Origin: Nanobdellati archaeon
GTDB lineage: Archaea; EX4484-52; JAADEF01
DNA: 16,959 bases
NCBI GenBank assembly: GCA_015521505.1
Contig: WAOB01000004.1
Coordinates: forward strand, 1-16,959
Direction of reading: 5' to 3'
This document shows positions 1 to 7,671 of the stretch, in pieces (the stretch's first letter is position 1; each line of letters opens with the position of its first letter). The position numbers were made by a program, and so were the translations under genes. A model generated the notes under the pieces. The model was given only the letters and a program-made list of their open reading frames with translations, had not been told where the DNA came from and ran no database searches.

Positions 1-1297
1 TAACAGCATACTCAATGATTATATCTAAAGCATCTTTAATTCTATAATTCTCTAAAAGACCATCGATCTTTTTGAAAACATCATTGTTATTAAAATCAAA
101 TTCCAAATCTAATTCCTTCCCATCAAGTATCTTTACTATTCGATATCCTAAATTTCCAATGATCCCTACTAATTCTTTATTTATCTTTTCTTTGAAAACA
201 TCAAAAGAAAAATCTCCATCTGTAATATCATCAGGTATATTTCTAGCAAAATAGTATCTTATATGATCGCTATCCATAAACTCTGCTAAATCTCTTACAT
301 AAACAAAATTTCCTCTACTTTTACTCATCTTTTTCTTATTAAGTGTTAAATACCCTCTTGTAGGCATACTTTTAGGTAATGCAAAACCCATTACCATTAA
401 CATTGCAATCCAATAAATATAGTGAAAATAAACAATATCCTTTCCTATAAAATGAATTATCTCTGCCTTTTTTTCTTTCCATAACATAAATGCTCTCTCA
501 TTATAATTCCACACTGAAGATACATAACCAAAAGGTGCATCTACCCAAACATAAAAAAATTTATCCTTATGATTAGGTATGGAAAATCCAAAATAAGGAT
601 AATCTCTAGTTATATCTATGTCTTTTAGACCATCCTTAAGCCAAGATAGAGCATAATTTTTTGCATCTTCTTGCAAATTACTTTCTTCTAAATATTTCTT
701 AATTTCGTTTTCTAATTTACTTAGAGCAAAGAAAAAATGTTTGGTATTTTTAATTAAAGGTTTAGATTTACATACAATACAATATGGATCAACAAGATCC
801 ATAGGTGAATAGGTTCTACCACACATCTCGCATACATCCCCATATTGGTCAAGGGCACCACAATAAGGGCAAGTACCTTTAATGAATCTATCCGGTAAAA
901 ACCTTTTACAGCTCTTACAATACAATGCCCTGATTTCCTTCTCATAAATAAGATTTCTTCTTTTTGCTTTTTCAAAAAACTCCTCAACAAGTCTTTTATT
1001 CTCTTCTGAATGAGTATAATAAAAATTATCAAAACAAATATCAATTTTCCTGAAATCTTTTTTAAACTCATCCCTAAATATCTTAACAAATTCCTCTGGT
1101 TCAAGATTAAATTTTAAGGCATTAACTTCTATAGGCGTACCATGCTCATCCGTAGCAGAAACAAAAACCACATTCTCATTACCAAGTTTAATCTTAGAAT
1201 ATCTGGCATAGATATCTGCAGGCAGATAAGTAGAGGCTATATGCCCAAGATGAAGAAACCCATTAGCATAAGGTAATGCAGCAGTAATTATTCTCAA
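1..1297 (-). CDS. metG: Methionyl-tRNA synthetase, C-terminus cut by the window edge
   Basis: This class I synthetase charges tRNA-Met with methionine in the cytosol. The start of the protein reads ITAALPYANGFLHLGH, with the HIGH-type motif HLGH at residues 16-19. The second signature, KMSKS, is at residues 323-327. The connective domain holds two zinc knuckles, with cysteine pairs at 127/130 and 143/146 and at 156/159 and 173/176, as in archaeal enzymes with two metal sites. About 432 codons are visible and the anticodon-binding domain is cut off. I chose a TTG start at 1297 because AGGTGG sits 5 nt upstream. An in-frame TAA at 1312-1310 leaves only one other candidate, GTG at 1306, which lacks a good ribosome site. 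The gene lies 116 nt after a zinc-ribbon gene in the same direction. The reading frame is intact. Confidence 0.97.
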   Translation of the reverse strand, partial: MRIITAALPYANGFLHLGHIASTYLPADIYARYSKIKLGNENVVFVSATDEHGTPIEVNALKFNLEPEEFVKIFRDEFKKDFRKIDICFDNFYYTHSEENKRLVEEFFEKAKRRNLIYEKEIRALYCKSCKRFLPDRFIKGTCPYCGALDQYGDVCEMCGRTYSPMDLVDPYCIVCKSKPLIKNTKHFFFALSKLENEIKKYLEESNLQEDAKNYALSWLKDGLKDIDITRDYPYFGFSIPNHKDKFFYVWVDAPFGYVSSVWNYNERAFMLWKEKKAEIIHFIGKDIVYFHYIYWIAMLMVMGFALPKSMPTRGYLTLNKKKMSKSRGNFVYVRDLAEFMDSDHIRYYFARNIPDDITDGDFSFDVFKEKINKELVGIIGNLGYRIVKILDGKELDLEFDFNNNDVFKKIDGLLENYRIKDALDIIIEYAV

Positions 1298-1413
1298 TAA
1301 TACCACCTGTTAACCTATAAAACTTACATATCTTCTTTTGTTGCAAAAAGGTAATACTTGATAGATAATACCACAACCCTAACATAGACTTGTATTTATC
1401 AACATCCATACTA

Positions 1414-1581
1414 TCAAGGCCCTTCAAACCCACATCTTTCACATATATAAGTATTTCCATGTGATTTGCAATTTTCACATCTTAATATAACTACTTCTAA
1501 ACATGAAGGGCATTTAAATTTGGCATAAGTGGTTTCTGAAACCACATTATTACCACAAGAAGTACATTTACCTATTATCAC
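1414..1581 (-). CDS. Small zinc-ribbon RNA-binding-type protein (COG2888-like)
   Basis: This 55-residue protein has four CxxC pairs, at residues 6/9, 24/27, 35/38 and 47/50, enough to bind two zinc ions. It ends in CERCGFEGP, close to the C-terminus I associate with the archaeal COG2888 family, described as a predicted Zn-ribbon RNA-binding protein with a role in translation. The GTG start at 1581 has GGTGG placed 5 nt upstream, just after the stop codon of L30e. An ATG two bases upstream is out of frame and meets a stop at once. In many archaea this family sits beside elongation factor 1-beta; here its neighbours are L30e and methionyl-tRNA synthetase. The molecular function is not established; a translation role is inferred from family and context. 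Confidence 0.85.
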   Translation of the reverse strand: MIIGKCTSCGNNVVSETTYAKFKCPSCLEVVILRCENCKSHGNTYICERCGFEGP

Positions 1582-1590
1582 ATTACCACC

Positions 1591-1860
1591 TCACTTCACT
1601 ATCCCTACCATTAGTGCTGTAAAAGGCTTACCTAATTTGATACCTATTTGTTTGCTATTGTCCTCAACCTCTACAACCTCAATATCCAATGCCTTACCAA
1701 TTATCTTTGCCTCATTTTTTAAATGTTCAGGAGCATTCTTTGCAACAATTATTTTATTTATTTTACCTTCCTTTGCCAATTTCAATGTTCTTTCACTCCC
1801 TATAATAACCTTTCCTTTTTCACTCAAACTCTTCAAATCTAATTCTTTTCCTTTAACCAT
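1591..1860 (-). CDS. rpl30e: Ribosomal protein L30e (eL30)
   Basis: This 89-residue protein belongs to the L7Ae/L30e kink-turn RNA-binding family of the large subunit. Recognisable parts are the N-terminal GKVIIGSERTLKLAKEGK, the IIVAKNAPEHLKNEA segment and the LGKPFTALMVGI ending typical of L30e rather than L7Ae. The length is usual for archaeal L30e. The ATG is preceded by AGGTGA at 5 nt spacing. It heads a three-gene group with the zinc-ribbon gene, whose start lies 9 nt past its stop, and methionyl-tRNA synthetase. In many archaea L30e lies next to RNA polymerase genes and NusA, so this placement is a rearrangement. Confidence 0.93.
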   Translation of the reverse strand: MVKGKELDLKSLSEKGKVIIGSERTLKLAKEGKINKIIVAKNAPEHLKNEAKIIGKALDIEVVEVEDNSKQIGIKLGKPFTALMVGIVK

Positions 1861-1894
1861 GGTTTCACCTTCTTCTTTTCATCTTTAATAGTAG

Positions 1895-1916
1895 AATTAA
1901 TTTTAAAAAATTAATT
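1895..1916 (-). promoter_or_regulatory. Candidate promoter of the L30e cluster (AT-rich inverted repeat)
   Basis: A near-perfect inverted repeat of AATTAATT arms around an AT-only core lies 35-56 nt upstream of the L30e ATG. Its centre would place a transcript start near 1879, leaving a short leader that contains the AGGTGA ribosome site. It could equally form the 3' end of the metalloprotease transcript, whose stop is at 1947. The assignment rests on spacing only. Confidence 0.4.
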
Positions 1917-1946
1917 GTAAAAACATACAACAATAAAAGAATCTTT

Positions 1947-2780
1947 TTATGCTACATCTTTCATCTCTTCTTCTATTAAATTATCTTTATAGTAATAATA
2001 GAAAATCTTAGATGTCCTTGGTTCTATACCATAAATCTCATAAATATTTTGAATAGTAGTTTTCAGGTTGTTATCTGAATGTAATATAAAATCACTAAAA
2101 TATCTTTCTTTGTATTGTTGATACTCTTTTGAGGCAATACTTTGATAATCCTCCTTAAACTCCCTTACCCATAACTCTGAAAAGAAAACTGCCTCACCTT
2201 CGGAATATACTTTATCCCTAAGTACGTTTTTATTATAAACAGATTGTAAAGCGTGCAATCCTTCATGTAACAAAACCTCTAATTTTTGATATGGATCTAA
2301 CTGATCAAACATTTCCTCATTAACAAAAACCTTTCCAAAAATCAAATTGCCCTCTCCATCAGACATATAAGAATAATACGCGATCTGCGAAGTTTGATAT
2401 TGATATATATCTCTAAAATATATCGGTTTTGAGAAGAAAAATATATCTTCTGCTCTCTCTGTATAAATAGCACCTGATTTATATATTAAATAAATGCTCG
2501 CTAATTCTCCCAATTCTTTATTATTTAGATAAGTGTTACCTTCCAAATAATTTTTCAATATAGAATATACATTTTCTTCAACGGATTTGTTAGGATCATA
2601 TCCAATATGAGAGTATTTTTGTTCTAAATAACTCATAAAATATTTATCATTTTGCTCGAATAATGAGTGATCCCTAATTTCTAAGTAATAATTAGAGGGA
2701 ATATAAACATCTCTCAAGAAGTTATAGATAGATCTAGTATTATACTCCCCAACTCTGTTGTTTGAACAAAAGCTTTCCAT
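1947..2780 (-). CDS. Putative HExxH zinc metalloprotease, family not recognised
   Basis: I do not recognise this 277-residue protein. The strongest clue is LLHEGLHALQ at residues 172-176 (HExxH), followed about 18 residues later by SEGEAVFFSEL. One of those glutamates could be the third zinc ligand, the gluzincin pattern. No signal peptide or membrane segment is visible, so it would act in the cytosol. The protein is rich in tyrosine and acidic residues. A longer frame begins with a GTG at 2792, but AAGGTG overlaps that codon and lies 9 nt before the ATG at 2780, so I use the ATG. The gene stands alone between L30e and a divergent tRNA-Leu gene. Its substrate is unknown. It could be an inactive relative or a non-peptidase metalloenzyme. 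Confidence 0.6.
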   Translation of the reverse strand: MESFCSNNRVGEYNTRSIYNFLRDVYIPSNYYLEIRDHSLFEQNDKYFMSYLEQKYSHIGYDPNKSVEENVYSILKNYLEGNTYLNNKELGELASIYLIYKSGAIYTERAEDIFFFSKPIYFRDIYQYQTSQIAYYSYMSDGEGNLIFGKVFVNEEMFDQLDPYQKLEVLLHEGLHALQSVYNKNVLRDKVYSEGEAVFFSELWVREFKEDYQSIASKEYQQYKERYFSDFILHSDNNLKTTIQNIYEIYGIEPRTSKIFYYYYKDNLIEEEMKDVA

Positions 2781-2823
2781 AATAAATAACACCTTCGTAT
2801 CATAAGATTTTATATTTAGTAAA

Positions 2824-2834
2824 ATATTTAAATC
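2824..2834 (-). promoter_or_regulatory. Candidate TATA element for the metalloprotease gene
   Basis: On the minus strand TTTAAATATTT lies about 49 nt upstream of the ATG at 2780. It predicts a transcript start near 2803 and a leader of roughly 20 nt that includes the AAGGTG ribosome site. A second AT-rich run nearer the gene would start transcription too late to include that site. This is judged by spacing alone. Confidence 0.35.
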
Positions 2835-2837
2835 TTC

Positions 2838-2847
2838 TTATATAAAT
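2838..2847 (+). promoter_or_regulatory. Candidate TATA box of the tRNA-Leu gene
   Basis: TTATATAAAT lies about 38 nt before the first base of the tRNA. With a start about 26 nt downstream of the box, the precursor would carry a 5' leader of about 11 nt for RNase P to remove. The region is shared with the divergent metalloprotease promoter. Confidence 0.5.
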
Positions 2848-2880
2848 CTTTTAAAATAAAATGAAAGTAAAAGATTATGA

Positions 2881-3012
2881 GCAGGGGTCGCCTAGCCTGG
2901 TCAACGGCGCGGGACTCAAGATGTAAAATCTTGAGTTATGACGTTATGGATGATTTATCATGAGAGATCCCGTCCCTTTGTGGGTTCGTGGGTTCAAATC
3001 CCACCCCCTGCA
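2881..3012 (+). tRNA. tRNA-Leu (anticodon CAA) with a 46-nt intron at 37/38
   Basis: The gene reads leucine codon UUG. The acceptor stem GCAGGGG pairs with CCCCTGC, discriminator A is at 3012, and CCA is not encoded. The D-arm, the CCC/GGG variable stem and the GTGGG/CCCAC T-arm fit an archaeal type II tRNA-Leu; the mature RNA is 86 nt. The anticodon stem is 2910-2914 with 2968-2972, and the anticodon is 2917-2919. The intron is 2921-2966 at the canonical position. It forms a bulge-helix-bulge: CTCA (2915-2918) pairs with TGAG (2961-2964), flanked by two 3-nt AGA bulges (2919-2921 and 2965-2967) cut after the second base. The inner helix pairs 2922-2930 with 2952-2960, with one 2x2 internal loop. 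The intron also holds a 9-nt perfect complement of the anticodon arm. Confidence 0.96.
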
Positions 3013-3155
3013 TTCAATTTTATAGAGCATATCTCTCTCGGTTGAATGATCTTTTAAAGAGTTGTTCTAAAGCAGAGGGATGTATAAATTTAATATGAAA
3101 ACACAACGATGGTATTATCTTATCTATAAATACTTTAGCAAACTAACATTATATT
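3013..3155 (+). other. Intergenic region with a long stem-loop between tRNA-Leu and the pilus ATPase gene
   Basis: No convincing gene is present. ATCTCTCT (3031-3038) can pair with AGAGGGAT (3074-3081) through one G-U pair, and the stem extends by two more pairs. The loop contains a small palindrome, TCTTTTAAAGA (3050-3060). This could be the 3' trailer or terminator of the tRNA transcript, or a small RNA of unknown class. The right end holds the ATPase gene promoter. Confidence 0.35.
3125..3132 (+). promoter_or_regulatory. TATA box of the pilus motor operon, leaderless
   Basis: TATAAATA is centred about 28 nt before the ATG at 3156. The intervening sequence has no Shine-Dalgarno-like GGTG. 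This spacing predicts a transcript that starts at or within a few bases of the start codon. Confidence 0.6.
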
Positions 3156-5435
3156 ATGGTAGAAAACATTGAATTTACAGAAAAAAGAGACAGCATAATA
3201 AAATACGAAAGCGATACTAAAACTATAGTGATTGATGCTCGAGCAAGTATATATGCCCCTTCAATAGAAGATTATGAAATATGGATGTCTACAGCAATTG
3301 ATTCACTGATGGAATACGAAGATGCTACAAGTATTGTAATAAGACAATCCCGTGATTTTGTTTATGATTTTGAGCAAGTTTCTCTTTTAAAAGAGATAGC
3401 ATCTATTATAAAAAGATTCGTAAAGATAGAGAAACTTATCTCCATAAAAAAGTTAACACCTTATGAAGACGAGGATGTAAAAGAGAGAATAGCATTCATG
3501 CAAAGAATCTTATTACAAGAGTTGAGAACAAATCCTTTGAAAGCATACGTAGATTTAGAGAGAGAGATAATTAAATATGAGGCTTATGTGAAAACAGAAA
3601 AAGATGAGAAAAAGAAGTACAGTTATAATTATTATTTAGCAAATGCTCTACTACCATTAAAAAATGCATTAGAGAAAACCAAGCTTGTTTCAATAGCAAA
3701 ACCAAAACTAATAGGGTATGATGGATCACGAGAAATATATCGAGAAATATTTTATCCTCTCATAAGACCAAATTTTATGATAACTAAATATATGTTATTA
3801 CCTCCAAAAAATGCAGAGAAGGTTTATGAATATAATTTAGAAGATGGCAAGGTGGAGATATATAAACTTAAAGACAAAGCAATACATCATTATCATCTTT
3901 TACCTAAAGAATTTAATCTTGATGAAAAACAATACGAAATATTGGAAATAGCAAGATCCTATCTATCACAGTACAGACCAAAAGAGAGCGATTTTGCAAT
4001 GCCAGAAAAAATGAGAAAGGTATTCTACAATATAGGAAGAGATCTGATTATGGAAATAGCAGAAAATATGAAAATCAACCTCTCATCAGAAGATATAGAA
4101 AGGTTAGCAGATATATTAGTTAGATATACTGCAGGATACGGGATATTGGAGCTTTTTCTACAAGACGAAAATGTTCAAGATTTCTATATTAACTCCCCTG
4201 TAGGAATAACACCTATATATCTTAATCACGGTATTTTTGGAGAGTGTCAAACAAATATTATTCCAAGTAGAGACGATGCCGAAGCATGGGCAACAAGGTT
4301 TAGAATAGAATCTGGAAGACCATTAGATGAAAGCAATCCCATCCTAGATACAGAAATGGTTGTGAAACATGCAAGAGCGAGAGTCGCAGCCATAACAAGA
4401 AACCTCTCTCCTGATGGGCTAGCTTTTGCTTTTAGAAGACATAGAGATAAGCCATGGACATTGCCTTTATTCATTAAATACAAGATGCTTAATCCATTAG
4501 CAGCGGGTTTAATAAGTTTTATCATTGATGGTGCAAGAACATTACTTGTTGCAGGTACAAGAGGTACTGGTAAAACCTCTCTATTAGGAAGTTTACTAAC
4601 TGAAATTATGAGAAAAAACAGAATAGTCACTGTTGAAGATACTTTAGAGTTGCCTGTTGAGTATCTAATTGGTTTGGGATACAACATAGAGAGATTGAAA
4701 GCAAGATCAGCATTAAGTAATGTTGAAAATGAATTGCCTGCTGATGAGGCCATAAGAACATCATTAAGATTAGGAGATAGCTGTCTATTTATAGGAGAGG
4801 TAAGAAGTGTTGAAGCAAAAGCCTTGTATGAGAGCATGAGAATTGGTGCTTTAGCAAATGTGGTTGCTGGTACTATACATGGAGATTCCCCTTATGGGGT
4901 GTTTGACAGAGTAGTTAATGATTTAGAAGTTCCAAAAACAAGTTTTAAAGCCACAGACATAATAGTTATAGCAAATAGAATACGATCAGCGGATGGATTA
5001 AAATCATTAAGGAGAGTTTTGGAGATTACTGAAGTTAGAAAGGATTGGGAAGAAGATCCTGTTGCAGAAAAGGGCTTTGTTAAACTTATGGAATATAACT
5101 CTAAAAAAGATGCTCTGGAACCAACAGATGTATTGATAAGTGGTGAAAGTTTTATCATAAATGAGATAGCCAAGAGAATAAAGGATTTTAGAGATGATTG
5201 GGAAATGGTTTGGGAAAATATACTTCTAAGAGGAAAAATGAAGCAATATTTAGTAGAAATAAGTGAAAAATATAATAAGCCCTCTATTCTAGAAGCGGAT
5301 TTTGTTGTACTTGCAAATGATAAATTCCATGTATTTACAGGAGAAGTGTTAGATGAGGAGGGTTTTTTAGATCATGAGAGGATATTTGCTTTATGGAAAA
5401 ATTGGGTTGATAATAGAGTGAGAACATGGAAATAG
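3156..5435 (+). CDS. TadA/GspE-like secretion ATPase for a type IV pilus-like machine
   Basis: This 759-residue protein belongs to the VirB11/GspE/ArlI ATPase superfamily, hexameric motors that drive assembly of archaeal type IV pilus-like filaments. The catalytic half shows a Walker A AGTRGTGKTS with lysine 473, a TVEDTLELP segment, a Walker B region LFIGEVRS near 544-551 and the His box GTIHGD at 572-577. The second residue of the P-loop is Thr and the fifth is Thr, where many relatives have Pro and Ser. The first 300 or so residues are a lysine- and glutamate-rich N-terminal region that I cannot assign, making the protein longer than typical archaellum ATPases. The start has a TATA box at 28 nt and no ribosome site. 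Its end overlaps the membrane partner gene by 10 nt, so the two are cotranscribed and probably translationally coupled. Confidence 0.93.
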   Translation: MVENIEFTEKRDSIIKYESDTKTIVIDARASIYAPSIEDYEIWMSTAIDSLMEYEDATSIVIRQSRDFVYDFEQVSLLKEIASIIKRFVKIEKLISIKKLTPYEDEDVKERIAFMQRILLQELRTNPLKAYVDLEREIIKYEAYVKTEKDEKKKYSYNYYLANALLPLKNALEKTKLVSIAKPKLIGYDGSREIYREIFYPLIRPNFMITKYMLLPPKNAEKVYEYNLEDGKVEIYKLKDKAIHHYHLLPKEFNLDEKQYEILEIARSYLSQYRPKESDFAMPEKMRKVFYNIGRDLIMEIAENMKINLSSEDIERLADILVRYTAGYGILELFLQDENVQDFYINSPVGITPIYLNHGIFGECQTNIIPSRDDAEAWATRFRIESGRPLDESNPILDTEMVVKHARARVAAITRNLSPDGLAFAFRRHRDKPWTLPLFIKYKMLNPLAAGLISFIIDGARTLLVAGTRGTGKTSLLGSLLTEIMRKNRIVTVEDTLELPVEYLIGLGYNIERLKARSALSNVENELPADEAIRTSLRLGDSCLFIGEVRSVEAKALYESMRIGALANVVAGTIHGDSPYGVFDRVVNDLEVPKTSFKATDIIVIANRIRSADGLKSLRRVLEITEVRKDWEEDPVAEKGFVKLMEYNSKKDALEPTDVLISGESFIINEIAKRIKDFRDDWEMVWENILLRGKMKQYLVEISEKYNKPSILEADFVVLANDKFHVFTGEVLDEEGFLDHERIFALWKNWVDNRVRTWK

Positions 5436-7588
5436 ATAAAGAATATTTAAAAAAACTCATTGAAAGCAAACAAAAAGAAGTTGAGTTTAGTTATGAATAT
5501 AGTTTTTCAGAGGAATCATTACAATCAAAAGAATACAAAGCATTCAAAGAGACAATGGAAAAGGATAAGAAGAAAATGCATTGGTATGAAAAATTAGCAA
5601 ATATGGTTGATAGAATAAATTTAGAAGTATCTAAAAATGATAGGGAAAGAATAGAGAAAGAAATAAGATTCTCTGGTCTTAATATAAAGCCAAAACATGT
5701 CATCATATTACCAATATTATTTCTCTCATCAATGTTTATCCTTTGGATAATAGAATATATTCTAATAAAAGTTTTAGAAGTAATGTTTTATTATGATATT
5801 ACAAAATCTGAAAGCGTAAGTTTATTTCAAAAGATTCTTTATCCTGGTAATTGGCCTGGTTTAATAAAAATTTTTCCTTTAATTATCGGTGTGTTAGGAG
5901 CATATTATTTATATAAATACCCTTCCATGAGGTCGACCATAAATAGAATAAGATATGGAGAACAACTTTTAATGGCTTTCGTGTATATGATAGTATATCT
6001 CAAAACCTCGGGTAACTTAGAAGGTGCTGTAAGATATGCTGCTCAAAATACTTCAGGAAAGGTATCCAGAGATTTAAAAGAAATATTATGGAAATTGGAA
6101 ACAAGACAATATAATGATATCTATGAAGGATTAAAAGATTATGCTGATGTGTGGAAAGATCACATGAAAGAATTTTCTCAATCAATATATTTGATTAATG
6201 AGGCTATGCTTGAACCCAATCAAAGTAGAAAAGATCTCCTTCTAGAGAAAGCCCTATCTGTAATACTAGATTCCTATGATGAAAAAATGAAGTCTTATGT
6301 TAGGGCATTAGAAATGCCAATACAAGTAATACATGCAATAGGTATTATATTGCCCGTATTAGGTATGGTCGTATTACCAATACTTACAATTCTATTAAGC
6401 GATTCTTTAAGTAATCTTTCCTTCTATCTCATTGTATTCTATAATGTGATACTACCCATAGGTTTGCTTTTCTTTATCACAAACACTCTACAAAAAAGAC
6501 CTGCAACATTCGGAAGAGCAGCTATCAAAGACCATCCTTCCTTACCTAAAAGAGGATTTTTTAGGATAAAATCGCAAGAAGGATATAAAGATATTAAAAT
6601 ATCTCATATAATATATACTTTAACATTCTTAATTGTAATGCCTCTATCTCTAATATATCTCTATACTTATGCAACCTCTCCAAATTCTGGTTTCTCATCT
6701 TTTATATCCATGTCATTAATACTATCATTCTCGGCAACAGTAGGAGCATATGCATTACTCTCAAGCATCCAAAGATTAAAGTTTAGAAGAGAAATAGAAG
6801 AAATAGAAAAGGAATTCGAAGATGCGTTATTTGCCTTAGGTAATGCATTAGCAACTAAGATACCTATTGAAAAAGCATTAGAAAGAACAATAAATGATAT
6901 TCAAGGATTGAAAATAAGAGATCTTTTTTTAGGTATTTTAAGAAACATGCATCAATTTAGTTTGACATTTAAAGATGCTTTATTTCATGAAAGATATGGA
7001 GTATTGAAATACTATCCTTCAGACCTAATAAGGAACATAATGAATATTCTCTCCTCTGTAGTTGAAAAAGGTACTGAAAGTGCTGCTTTAGCGATGATCA
7101 CTATATCAAGATATTTAAGGAATATAAAAACAACACAACTAAAAATAGATGATCTATTAAGTTCAACCTTGTCAAGTATGAGATTCAATGCATATGTTTT
7201 AATACCGGTTGTAGGAGGAGTAATTGTTGCTGTAAGTAAATTAGTTTTAGTTCTTCTCTTAAAGATGTCAGGTATATATATAAATCTAACGCAACAACTC
7301 GGAACAGAAGACACTTCTCAACTTTTAGAAACAGGTTTTATTTTCAATGTAGATCAGGCCATTCCTGCATCTCTTACACTACTAATTGTAGGAACATACA
7401 TAGTTGAAATTCTTTATATATTGGGCCTTTTCATAGCAAGAACACAATATGGAATAGATGATATAATGGAAAAAAATGAAATATGGAAACTAACACTCAT
7501 AGGAAGTTTAGTATTTGTCAGTTCCTATATCGTTATTAATACTATGTTTTCAGGAATAATAGATAGTGTCATAACAGGATTGGAATAG
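5426..7588 (+). CDS. TadC-like pilus platform membrane protein with two T2SF domains
   Basis: This 720-residue protein is the likely membrane platform on which the preceding ATPase acts. It carries two T2SF/GspF-type cytoplasmic domains: one around residues 180-300 (LLMAFVYMIVYLKTSGNLEGA) and one around 465-590 (FEDALFALGNALATKIPIEKA). About nine membrane segments are visible, near 91-115, 147-165, 302-325, 332-354, 394-415, 425-448, 587-612, 646-671 and 688-708. The N-terminal 85 residues are charged and look cytoplasmic. An internally duplicated TadC of this size is known in archaeal pilus systems. No prepilin, prepilin peptidase or accessory gene follows; the next gene is convergent. Whether it serves adhesion, DNA uptake or cell contact cannot be told from sequence. 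Confidence 0.9.
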   Translation: MEIDKEYLKKLIESKQKEVEFSYEYSFSEESLQSKEYKAFKETMEKDKKKMHWYEKLANMVDRINLEVSKNDRERIEKEIRFSGLNIKPKHVIILPILFLSSMFILWIIEYILIKVLEVMFYYDITKSESVSLFQKILYPGNWPGLIKIFPLIIGVLGAYYLYKYPSMRSTINRIRYGEQLLMAFVYMIVYLKTSGNLEGAVRYAAQNTSGKVSRDLKEILWKLETRQYNDIYEGLKDYADVWKDHMKEFSQSIYLINEAMLEPNQSRKDLLLEKALSVILDSYDEKMKSYVRALEMPIQVIHAIGIILPVLGMVVLPILTILLSDSLSNLSFYLIVFYNVILPIGLLFFITNTLQKRPATFGRAAIKDHPSLPKRGFFRIKSQEGYKDIKISHIIYTLTFLIVMPLSLIYLYTYATSPNSGFSSFISMSLILSFSATVGAYALLSSIQRLKFRREIEEIEKEFEDALFALGNALATKIPIEKALERTINDIQGLKIRDLFLGILRNMHQFSLTFKDALFHERYGVLKYYPSDLIRNIMNILSSVVEKGTESAALAMITISRYLRNIKTTQLKIDDLLSSTLSSMRFNAYVLIPVVGGVIVAVSKLVLVLLLKMSGIYINLTQQLGTEDTSQLLETGFIFNVDQAIPASLTLLIVGTYIVEILYILGLFIARTQYGIDDIMEKNEIWKLTLIGSLVFVSSYIVINTMFSGIIDSVITGLE

Positions 7589-7601
7589 TGAAACTGTCCT
7601 T

Positions 7602-7646
7602 TAGTGTGATTAGAGAACATCTTTAATTCTCTGCTCCCTCTCACTA
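7602..7646. terminator. Nested inverted repeat between convergent transcription units
   Basis: AGAGAA (7612-7617) pairs with TTCTCT (7627-7632), and outside it TAGTG (7602-7606) pairs with CACTA (7642-7646). It sits 13 nt after the platform gene stop and 25 nt past the S4e stop on the other strand. On the minus strand a TTTTT run (7657-7653) just precedes it, a more usual archaeal stop signal. Function as a bidirectional terminator is inferred from position. Confidence 0.4.
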
Positions 7647-7671
7647 TTAGAAAAAGATTATGTACAAATAC

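Noticed and set aside
754..1104. 116-codon open frame on the minus strand
   Set aside because: It is another frame inside methionyl-tRNA synthetase, whose motifs confirm the true frame.
1263..1410. Short open frame after the zinc-ribbon gene, overlapping the start of methionyl-tRNA synthetase
   Set aside because: It starts without a ribosome site, matches no family, and its end is an out-of-frame reading of the synthetase.
1936..1949. AAAAGA/TCTTTT palindrome at the end of the metalloprotease gene
   Set aside because: It has almost no loop and is expected by chance in such AT-rich sequence; not enough to call a terminator.
3096..3175. Small open frame starting ATGAAAACACAACG before the pilus ATPase
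   Set aside because: About 25 codons, no ribosome site, runs through the TATA box and start codon of the next gene, and has low-complexity aromatic content.
4247..4837. 196-codon antisense open frame
   Set aside because: It lies opposite the ATPase catalytic domain, has no ribosome site and no recognisable features.
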